DNA of 64,000 nucleotides from Dermatophagoides farinae (taxonomy: Eukaryota > Arthropoda > Arachnida > Sarcoptiformes > Pyroglyphidae), in assembly GCF_024713945.1 (NCBI RefSeq), contig NC_134683.1:1292501-1356500 (forward strand). Direction: 5' to 3'. The number at the start of each line of letters is the position of its first letter. Position 1 is the stretch's first letter. The notes below the pieces were generated by a model. That model was not told the DNA's origin, did not search any database, and saw nothing but the letters and a program-made list of their open reading frames with translations. Positions 36,488 to 48,400 of the stretch are shown here, in pieces. The translations under genes were made by a program, and so were the position numbers.

Positions 36488-39400
36488 TTATCGTTTTTGT
36501 TTGCGTTTTCTATCCTTATCGCTATTCGAAAAAGAAGAAGAAGATGATGTTGATGATGAAGACGTAGATGATGATGATGATGATGACGATGATGATTTTC
36601 GCCGTTGTTGATGTTTGTGCTCAATTTGTGTTTCAACCATATGTCTAGTACCATGGTAATCATCATCGGTCATTATTGTTTCCGTTTCGGTCATAATTAT
36701 TCTTGATGATTCTGTTTGTCCGGTTTCTTCTTCTCTTTCTCCTTCTCTTCTTCCGTAGATGTTGCCTAAATGATTAATGAACAAAAACGAAAATTAATTC
36801 AAAACAAAATTCATTAAAAACAATTTAAAAATGTGTGTTATTGACATTCGATAGACCAAAACAAAAAAAAAAAAAAAAAAATTGGAAAACAAGAAAAAAA
36901 ATCAAAAAGAAAAGTAAAATTTCAAAAAAACCAAAAAATTCAAATTTAAAAAAAAGTTGAACAAAAGAAATGAAAAAACGGAATAAAAATGACCATAAAC
37001 CATAGTTTTGGATGGATGAATTCATATAATCAAACCTCAAAAGATCATCATCAGATTTCTATGAACTGTTTTCTATGATTTGTTTTGAAAATTTTCCATA
37101 TTTTTATGCGTTATACAATAACAATCTGAATTTTTGCTTAAATCATCATCATCATCATGATCATCATGTTTATCATTCAAATTGAGTGTTGTTGTCGATA
37201 TAGCCGTTGTAGTGGTCATCATTCTTGATTGTAAATGATCATCATCATTCATAATAAAAGCATCAAATTTGCCATTCTTAAAATCTTCTATGAAATGAAA
37301 AAATTTCTGAATTATCAAAAGTTCAAAATGATAAATTGAACATTCAACCAAAAACAAACAAAGAATTCATCCAACAAAAACGAAAACAAAAACAACAACA
37401 AAAGAAAAATGAGATGCAAAAAATCAAATCAGAAAAATAAAAATTCAAGCATTCAACATTTCAACCAAAAATAAATTGTTTGAAAATTTTCTTTCAAAAT
37501 CATCATCATCATATCAATATAAATCGTACCGGCAAATCGATTATCATCATCAACACCAGTGGTGGTTGCCTGTTCGATTGATTGTGTCATCGATGCAATC
37601 AATGCTGGATGTGGATGTTCAATGTTGATATCATCACATTGTAATATAGTAGTATTTGTATCAATATTTGAAGCGGCACTCATGCTCATCATTGATGAAT
37701 CAAGTGAACTAAAATCACAATCCAATACTGGATTTATATTTGAATCCATACTGCTGCTAAGCATTGTTGTTTGTTGTTGATGATAATCTGATGGAACTAT
37801 TGGATCAAAATCATCTAAAAGTTGTGGGCCACCACCACCACCATCATCATCTCCAGATGATTGTTGTTGTTGTTGTTGAATCACATTGGTCTCTCTACTA
37901 GGTTGTTGTTGTTGTTGTCGATTATTTGAAATTTTTATACACGTAACCTGACTAATCTCTGAATTTAAACTTTCTGGATTAAAATCATCTTGATCATCGA
38001 ATAAAAGATTTTCTGATTGTACAATTTGTTCCGATTCACCTGGCTCTAAATTCATTTGCTTAGAGTCAAGTAACTGGAAATTATTATCATCTATATCGAT
38101 CAACATTGCCGATGATCGTATAGATGATGATGATTGCAATTGTTGTTGTTGATTCGATGATGACGATGCATTTGAAAACATTTCACATTCTAGTCTTTCA
38201 AATTCTTTCAATGAAGAAGAAGTTGAAGACGTTGTTTCCGTTTCAGTCAAAATATTACTACCACCAGTACGATGACCAATTATATTGGTCATATTTTTTG
38301 GTGATGCTTGGTATGATGATGATTGTAAACTACCAATACCACCACCACCAACAACATATCTATTACGCAATGAATCTGAATTATCACCTTCACTCATTTC
38401 TTCTTCTACTTCAACATGTGTATATAAATTCTTATCAATATATTCTGATGGTGATGAAATTATCATCGATGATGATTGTGGTTGTTGGCTAGCAGCTGTT
38501 GTTGTTGTTGTTGTTATTGTTTTCTGTGTATAAAACGATGTCATTGATATTGGTTCAGGATTATCATATGGTTCAATATAATATGATCGACTTCTATCGG
38601 CCGTTGTTTCCATTCGATCATTACCAGTATTTGTAGTAGATGATGATAATGTTGATGATGCAGTTGGTTTAGTCAACCATAATTGTTGATCATCAATATC
38701 ATTTTTTAACATTGATGATGGTACATCATAATTGAATGGTTCAACATTTGTTGTATCAATCTGATCGATTTTACGATAATTATCATCAAAATAATTACCA
38801 ACATCATCATTATCCATTGGTGAAATACGATCATCATCATCTTCATGAACAATTGTTTCACTTATTTCGGATAAATCACCAATATTACTTGATGAACTAC
38901 CAACAGTTTCAACGGATTGTGAACTACTTTTTGCACTCAAATTTGATTGAGGTGTATAATATTGGCTGGAACTAGTCAATTCTTGACTAGGTACCGTATG
39001 AAATGATGATGAATCACGTGTCATTGTTGGACAAGTAACATATTCTGAACTTACATGACTGCCAGACCTAGACATTGTTTCTGGTATGATTATCATATCA
39101 TATTCACTTGATTGTGGTCGACTTGATGATGGTGTTCGATACTGTTCCGATAATGGTTGTGATGATTCAGAAGATGACATCATTATTTCTTTAATTTCTT
39201 CACGACTTGGAGATATTTTTAGGCCACTTTTTGTACTGCTTGAAATTTTTGCATTCAAATTGGAACAGCTAGCCACATTCATTTCCATTATTGGTTTGAT
39301 TGTTTCAATCGTAGGCGTTGTTTCTGTTGGTGATTTTGATGATCGTTTACCTGAACGCAATAATTTATCTTTTATCTCTTCAATATCACCTCTTTCAACC

Positions 39401-42400
39401 ATATCTTCATCGGAAATTTCAACAGACAATTTTTTCGTTACAGGCATTATCAAAGATTTTTTTGACAATTCATTTTTAGCACATTCAACAATGTTGGTCG
39501 TTATTGTGATTGCTTCACGTTTTATATCTTTCAAGCTATCATCATCATCATCATCATGATGAGTGAAAGTTGATGGAGGTGGAATCGATTGTTGTTGATG
39601 TTGTTGTGGTGGTTTTTGAACTGAAATAACTGTATTTTCAACAATCGATGGACGTTTTGAAATTTGGTCCATCGTTTGAACACTTTGAACATCATTTTTG
39701 ATTGTATTTGATTGTGATTGTATTGTTGGTTTTGTTTGACTTACAGTTGTTTCAATTAGTTTTTCCTGTTGTTGAACGACATGAACAACATCACCTTCTG
39801 GTCCTGGTTCTTTTAATTAATAATAGTTGAGAATCCGTGTTGAAAAAAAGCAACACACACACCAATGAAAGGAAATGAAGGGAAATTGGTTTGGTTTACA
39901 TGCAAAAGAAAGAGAATGAAAGTGAAAAAAAAATGTTAGCCAAAAGAAATTTCTTAAGGAAATTATAGTTGTTGCACGGAACACAAAAAAATTCATCAAG
40001 AATCATTTTACCTGATTGCTGTGATTTGACTGTTGTCTGTTGAATGTGTTTGACGAAACCATCTTCATCTTCTTCAGTCCATTCTGTAACCGGAAAAAAT
40101 TGATGATTTTAATTGATTGATTGATTGATTTTTTTTGGAAATTAAAATACTAGAAACCTTTTTGTTGAACAATTGTATCCATTTTAGAATCATCATCATT
40201 AACATTGCTAGAAATTGTTAATGATGGTTCAGATTTTTCATCATCTGGTAAACTTGTTACAGAAACTTGACTGGTATCCTGTTCAATTGATTGCCATGTT
40301 TCCATTGTTTCTGGTTTGGTCATTGCATCAGCTGTTTCTATATATGTAAATTCAAATTATCAAAAAAAAAAATCTAAACATTCTAATGAATTCATTACCT
40401 CTTTGAATTTCAGTTGCCGTAATGGTTTGTTCAACAATTTTTTGCTGCTGCTGTTTCGCTTGTTGTTGTAATTTTTTCTTCTGATCATCATTAGACATAC
40501 TTGATGATGATGATGATGATGAACTACTAGAACTACTGGTTCGTTTCTTTTGTTCAACCGATTTTGGTTGAGGTTCAGCAACATTCATTGTTGTCGTCAC
40601 CGTTGTTTGAACCGTTTCTTCGATTATCTGTGGTTCTTGTATTTCATGATTGAAACCATTGGTCATTGGAACTGCTGATTGTTCAACTTGTCGTTTATCT
40701 CGTTTAGCGGCAATTACATCGCTAGAAATAAATCCTGAACGTACAGACATGGTAGGAATTTCAGACATTATTTCCGGCAACGTTAGATTCAATGTACAAA
40801 TCGGTTGTTGTGGATGATCCGATTTGATTTTTCTACTATCACGCATAAATGCTATTCGACCAAATGGTGGACCTTGTGATGGATCTTTAACACGTGCAAT
40901 AAATGGTAATCGATTCTCACGGAAGGCATTGAATATCAAATACAATTGTTCACCGGATTTTGTCACCGGTGTTAGATTTCCAGCAAATTCTAAAAATTGT
41001 GCCTTATTCTCCAACACTTCTACATCACGACTTTTAGCAATTTCGGTAAAATGTTCCTGATGTTCTAATGTTTTATCCTCTTTATCATCGGTCATACAAA
41101 ACACTCGAACCTGTGCTTCATTCTGTTCCATACGTTTAGCAAATACAACAAATTTAGCCATAAAAGGCACGTGTACTGATTCCTGATATAATTCGGTTGC
41201 ATATTTTGTCGCATTATTAATTTCACGACAATCAATCAACCAAAATCTTGCCGAAACCGTTGTTGTGAATGAAACACAAGAATTAACAAATGTTAATGGT
41301 GTTGAACCGGTTACATCTTCCCATTGAGCTTTTGCTGATCCTCCTGATCATATAACAGAGATAAAAAAACAAAAACAAAAAAAAATGGGAGAAAAACAAA
41401 ACAAAAAAGAAAAAATTATAAAATGAAACAAAAACAAAAAAATAAAACGGACCTGTAATGCTACACAGAAGCCTTAACGTGGGTGTATCAACCGAATATT
41501 GGTTAATCATTCCTCGATTGGCAGCCTGTGGTAACGGTATTGTCAATGTAATTGGTTTATGAAATTTTCGTCGCCTCGGCTCAATGGTGCAAATCGGTGA
41601 TACGGCAACACGATTTCCCAATAGTTTTGTAACCAATTCATTTGGAATAGGTTGGGCCTAATTTTCATTAGAAGGAAAGAATTTTTTTTTTTTTTTTTTG
41701 ATAGACAAAAAAAAAAGAAAAAACAGAAAAAAAAGAAAAAAAGAATTTGGGAAAGAAGAAAAAATACAATGATCAGCAAAAGTTTTTCAATTTTTGTTTT
41801 TTTTTTTAATATAAAATAAGCTTTTCGCGCGTATATAGTGTGTTTGTTTTATTCCGGTTAAAAAAAACAAACAAATCAGAATGGCAAGGCTTAAATTCTC
41901 AATGGAAAAAATTCATTCACATATGTAGAATATGAAGAAAAGAAAATGAAACAAAGAATAATAAAAAGGAAAAAAAAGGAAATGAATGAAATTTATTCAT
42001 TTTCATTTTAAAGAATTTTTGTTTGTTTGTTTTTTCGTTTGAAACAATTTCATTTTTCGATTTTTTGTTTGTTTTATAGTGCCATAATGAAATACAAGGA
42101 ATTTGTGTGCAATGTTTAGTGGTTAGTGAAAGTGGAGAATTATTATTTTTTTTGTTCATATATAAATGATGAATGAATGAATGGGAAACAAAAACAGAAA
42201 CAAATTAGTAACAGAACAGATTAGAATTTTTTTTTTGTTTTGAAGAAAAAAACAGATTAAACAATCAGACAGATGTGTATATAAAGACAAAGACAGATAG
42301 AGATAGAGATAGTGAAGATTGGAAAGAAATGATAATCATGTATTACAGAGAGATAGAGACAGTGAATGAGGGTTAATATATTGATTTAAATTGATTGATG

Positions 42401-45400
42401 ACTGATTTTAAAAAGTTTTTCTGATTGATTAGATATTTGATATGAAAACGCGCTTTTTTTTTGGATAAAAATTTCGGCAAAACAATGATAAAATAATGAA
42501 GATATGTTGCGTGTGTGTGTGTGTGTGTTTGTTTGTCTTGTATGAATCTCAAAGTGTCTGTGAAAGTAGATAAACTCTGGGAAATAAACGATTCAATGTA
42601 CGTGATATTAATGTTGATCGTCTATTATCGATTATGATTCTGTTACGATCACGATCATCATCATTGGATTCTTTTTTCTTTTTTTGTTCTTTTTTAATTT
42701 TTTTCAATAATTTTCTATCATCATCATCATTATTTTTATTCGCAATGCTGTTGTTTGTTGTTAATATTTTTGTCAATGATTTATCATTGTTGTTATTCGT
42801 AATAATGTTATCTGTAATGGCAATTCTATCATCATTATCATCAACATCAACAACTAATGAATGTCTTGCAGGTCTGATATTGACAATATGTAGAATATTG
42901 TTACGACGTTGTTGTTGTTGTTGTTGTTGTTCTTGTTGATTATCATTATTGTCATTGATTCGATCTGTTTTATCATCATCATCATCATTATTTTTCAATT
43001 TCATTTGATCATCATTCGAATCATTTTTCATCATCTTATTATTATTGATAACTACCCATAATTCGACCTTTGAATCACGTTTTATATGTTGTCGATTATT
43101 ATTATTATTGATTGGTTCTACTATTGGATCGGATTTCATGTTATCTAATGCTGAACGTACAGTGGTTATATTTGAAATTAATGTTGTCGATGATGGCTGT
43201 ATGATTGATGATGTATCTAATGTTTCTTCTATAGTTTTTTTACTTTCAGATTTTACATTATCATTATCATCATCATCATCATCATCATCATGGTCATTAT
43301 TATTGACATCGGATTTTTGTTTTTCAATCACTAAACTATCATGTTTTTGTTGTTGTTGTTGTCCTTCGACAATGACAGCTATTTTATCATTTTCGGGTAA
43401 TGTTATCGTTGTTGTTGTTGTTGTTGTTGTCTTTGCATTAGTTATTGTATTATCATCATTTTTATTAAGAATTTTTTCATCCCTGATATCTTTATCATCA
43501 TTAGTATTATTCCTGCTAATGTTTTGTTGTTTATTCAATTTATTATTATGATTTCTACATTGACAACTACGAAACCAATTGAATGGATTCCAATAGAATC
43601 GTTTTTTGGCCTTGACATTCGCTACATTTGTTTCATTATCATTGTTGCCTACCTGCAATCCAACTTTAATCTTTTTGGTCAATGCTCCTTCAGGGAAAAT
43701 AGCTTGCACTTGGGGAACAACAGTTGAACTAAGTATTCCACCTTCGGGTCCTATTGCATGAACTTCTTGTCGTATACGTGTTATGATTGCAAAATATTGT
43801 GGAAAATCCGTTGTTAATATACGTGTAATACGATTATTATTGAAATCATCTAATCCATTGACATCTGTACCCGAAAAAATGTATGAAATATAATATTTCA
43901 TGATTAGTATTCGAAGACGTTATACGAAAACAGCAAATAATACCATTTTCGCCATCAAAACTGGCATTCAAAACTTCAAGTACGGCCTCTTCAGTTGCTT
44001 CCAATGTATGTTCACGCCATGTTTCACCATTATCACTACGAAAGATAACGATATCTCGTTCTTTACCACGTAATGATGCAAAATGTGGTACTTCAATTAT
44101 AACCGGCCTGTGAAAAAAAAAACAAACAAAATTAGGTCAATACGGAAATATTCAAGATACTATATTTACCCTAAGAATTTGGCTCCTGATGGACCCATTT
44201 CCAATATACGTGATGCACATGCTTCACCTTCCATCAATGGTGGTGGATGGACAAGTTTTTCACGTTTTACATAACGACATGTAATACGCATTGGCATCGG
44301 TGCTTTACGCGGTGGTATTATAACACGTACACCGGAATGGCGACAACCACGCATTGCACCACCACGAGCATCGACCATAAAGCTCACCAAGAAGCTAGAA
44401 TTCAGAATGGATGAACGAAAATTACATTAAATTAAATTTAATAGTTAAAATACAGAATTTTTGAAAATCAAAGCAATGATGATAAAAAAAAGTATCCAAA
44501 ATTCCAAATCAAAACTCACTTTCTCCATTTTAATGGTCTTTAAAAATATAAATATAATAGCCATAGCGATAGCAGAGAATAGATGGAAATTTTTTGTTTT
44601 GTTTTGTTTTATTGAATCGTTTTAATCCAATTGGGACAAACAAAACAAAAAAGCATTAATGAACCATGATCATCATCATCATTATCGATGGGTAAAAGCA
44701 GAGAATTTGAAAAATGAAAAACAAAAAAATGGGAAATCATTATTAGCAATTTTTTTTTCAGCATTTAAAAAATGACAAAAAATAAAAATAGGGAAAATGG
44801 GTAAAAATAACAGCAGCATTTGGAAGTGAAGAAAAAAAATTTTTCTTTTTTATGAAAAAAAAATCCAACAACATGCACACTATATATATATGATCATGAA
44901 AAGCCATTCGATTGCGTTGACAATTTTTTGATACACCGAAGAAAACAAAAAAAAAAAAAACATTGGATTACACCATCACGAAACAAAAAAAAAATTCTTT
45001 CAAATTCACAAAACTTTCATATATGAACAAAAAATTTCGAACCTTGAACGTGCCATACGTTTGTATGGTATTAATGGTTTAGCTGTCGATGCATTTGTTA
45101 TCATATCTATTTGTTCATTCAATTGTTGATTTAATAATTCCTGTTGTTGCTTTTGGAGTTGTTGATGGCGAATATCATCACTTTTTTAATTTTAACCAGA
45201 AAAAAAAATTAACACAATTCATCATTGTGTTTGAACATATACGACACACAATGACAACGAATCAGAAAATCATGACGATGATGATGATGATGATGATGAT
45301 GAGCATGTAAAATTAATAATTTCACCCATCAATATAATGAATGATGACAATACAGTCAATGAGAAAGAGAAAATAAACAGACAAAAAAAAAATTTCATGA

Positions 45401-48400
45401 ATGACTGAATGACTTTGCATGTGTTGGATTGATTTTTGTTTGGATGTAACCAAAATGGGACACACACACTTATTCAACAACTTCACTTTTGATGATATTT
45501 TTTTACATTGAAATTCAATTTTAAAAATGAATCAGGGATGGTGTTTGTTTGTTTTTTGGATGGGAAAAAAAATACAGGAAAAAAAACTTACCCAGTATTG
45601 ACCGGTGCCTTTGATATATCAATATTATCCGGTGGTAATGCATTTACATAATTTTCAGTCATGGTAAAATATTGTGGTGATATTAATTCTTCGTCAATGG
45701 TGATTGGAGCTATGAAAATTGAAAAAAAAACAAAGGAAAAATTTTAAAAAAATCAATACCAACACTAATACAAGACGTGTTGTATTAAAAACAACAGATT
45801 TCAGATTAAGATGTCAACAACAGATCAGATTTTTATTGATAAACAAAACAAAACAAAAAATCACTTCAGCCTTTTTCTTTCGTTTTTATAAATGTCACAC
45901 CAACAGTATAGTACTAAATAACTAGTAATAGAAACGGTATTTACCGAAACACAAAAAAAAACATATGAACAGATGAAAATCAAGGAATCTCAAACCAAAA
46001 ACTATATGTGTGTGGATAAATAGGGTGTGTTAGTAGTAATGATGTGTATATTTGCACAGATTTTATATTTCAATAATCATCATCATCATTATCATCATGA
46101 TGATGGTGGCTACATGGATACAAAGATGTTTATGACACTACTACAACGATACTTAAAACTGTATTTCTTTCTTTTTATTTTTATGTTGCTGCATTCATCA
46201 ACAATTTGATGATGATTATTGTTTATATGGTTGTTGCAATACACGCCAACAACAAAGACATTGGTTAAAGATATTGCTTGCCATGCCACGCCACGCCACA
46301 ATATAATAAGATATTTGGCTTGCTTGTATTTGTATTGACCTTCCTTTTTTGTTAGATTTTTTTCCCTATGCTATCCCCTATAACTGTGTTCAATTTTAGA
46401 GGTTAATATTCATTTTTTTTATATATTTTCAATTACAATGTTTAAAAGCCTGTCTGTTGTTGCAAAAAAACACGAATATTTGTACACGTGAAACAACAGA
46501 ACAAAACGAAAAAAAACCAATGGATTAAATTCATTCAGGGACATGAACAACAGAAACAAAACAAAAAAATCAATTAAGGTTTTTTTTTTTGTTTGCGATG
46601 TTGTTTTCATGTTTGGAGTGTGTGAGGGGGACATTTCCTAGCTACAAATTGGGTGTTGTTGTTGCGGTAGTTTTCATTGGTGATAAAAAAAAGGTTTTAG
46701 TTCTACATACCCATTGAATCTTTACCAAATGTATCATTCATACGTTCATCTTTGGTCACATCTATAGGTAATGAATCATCGCCCAAAAATTTCATTTCAT
46801 CACCAGTTAGATAACGATATGGATTATCAACAAAAAGCTCTTCGGCTATAATGGAAGAAATACAAGAAAAAAATGTGAATTTTTTGAAATACAAAAAAAA
46901 AATCAAATTATGAAAGCTATTGACTTGTCAAATTGAAAAAAAAATCATAGATTTGTTTTTTTTGTGTGTTTCAAGGTAAGAAAAATAAAACGTTTAAAAA
47001 TTGTATAGAGAAAATAAAGAGAAAAAAAAACAAAAAGTTTCAACATATATAAACACACGTGACCTGAATAATTGACGTGAACATAAAAACGATGCAAAAA
47101 TCAAAAAAATTTTTAAACAAAGTAAAAAAAAAATTAAATTTCGACAATCTGTGTATGTGCGTGTGTGTGTGTGTGTCACACTTACTAGATTTGGTGAAAA
47201 CTTTTGTCTGTGGCCGTGATAATTTCAATTCATTTATATTGGATGAATGTTTTATATCATTACCGGTAATAATATTGCCAACACCATCATCATGATGGTT
47301 TGTTTGATGATGTTGGCCACCAACACCATTTTGATTGACATTATTGACTATATATTCATCTCCTTTGATTTGATATGTTTGTGTTTGTTTGTTTATGTAT
47401 AAAATTGTTGTCCGGAAAAGATTTCAAAAGAAGAAGTAGAAGCAAAAAATGAAGAATAGAGGAAAAATGAATGAATGAAGCGACAAAGACCGGATAACAA
47501 TAACGATGATGGATGGAAGAAAAACAAACGAAGTCCATTTGAGAAAAAAAATGAAAGATAAACAAGATATATGAAGAATGAAAGAATGAAAAGAGAGAAA
47601 GATAAAAAAAAAGATTGCCAAATCATTCGAATTGAATCGATTGATTGATTGATTAATTAATATTTTATGATAAATAAAAAGGAAATTTATCAGGAAATAA
47701 GATTCTTTTCTCTATCTCTATTCTCTGTTTGTGTGATCATTATCATAATATACGAACCTCCTTCATCTTCAGAATCGCTCATAAATGATTCGTGCATTAT
47801 TTCCGGTGAGACAACCTTGTATTTCTCTTCAGTTATGGTTGTTGTTGTTGTTGTGACAATGGTTTCCGTTACAACTTTTAATGTTTCCACAACGGAAATA
47901 TAGCCCAATTTCTGTGCAATCGACAATGCTGTTTGTCCTTGATTAGTGATGACATTAGGTGATGCTTTATGTTCCAATAATAAATTGACTATTTGAACGT
48001 GACCTTGTTGTGCTGCTTGATGTAATGGGGTGTAGCCATGCTATTTAGAGGAGACAAACAAAATTATCGAAACAATCGAAAGAATTCAAGAAAAAAAAAC
48101 TTACACAATTGGTCGTATTAACATTGGCACCATTTTTAAGCAAAAATCGAACCATATTCATTTGACCAAAATGTGCAGCTGCATGTAATGGTGTATAACC
48201 TTCATTGGTCTGTGGCGAAATATCGGCATTATTTTTAGCCAATATTGATGCCACATTAACACGATCATTTTGTGCACAAAGATGCATCGGTGTTAAACCA
48301 TTCTTTGATTTGGCATTAACATTGGCTCGATTATGTAATAATAATGCAACCATATCGGCATGTCCTTCTTGAGCTGCCAAATGCAATGGTATGAAACCAG

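Noticed and set aside
36825-37040. Minus-strand Phe-rich frame near the ankyrin 3' end
   Set aside because: Derived from poly-T on that strand, with no phase-compatible splice sites; it lies in intron sequence.
39086-39559. 157-codon plus-strand frame
   Set aside because: Antisense shadow of the ankyrin exon 39809-37530.
43045-43551. 168-codon plus-strand frame rich in Ser, Val and Leu
   Set aside because: Antisense to the ankyrin read-through region; its runs mirror Asp/Asn/Thr codons on the other strand.
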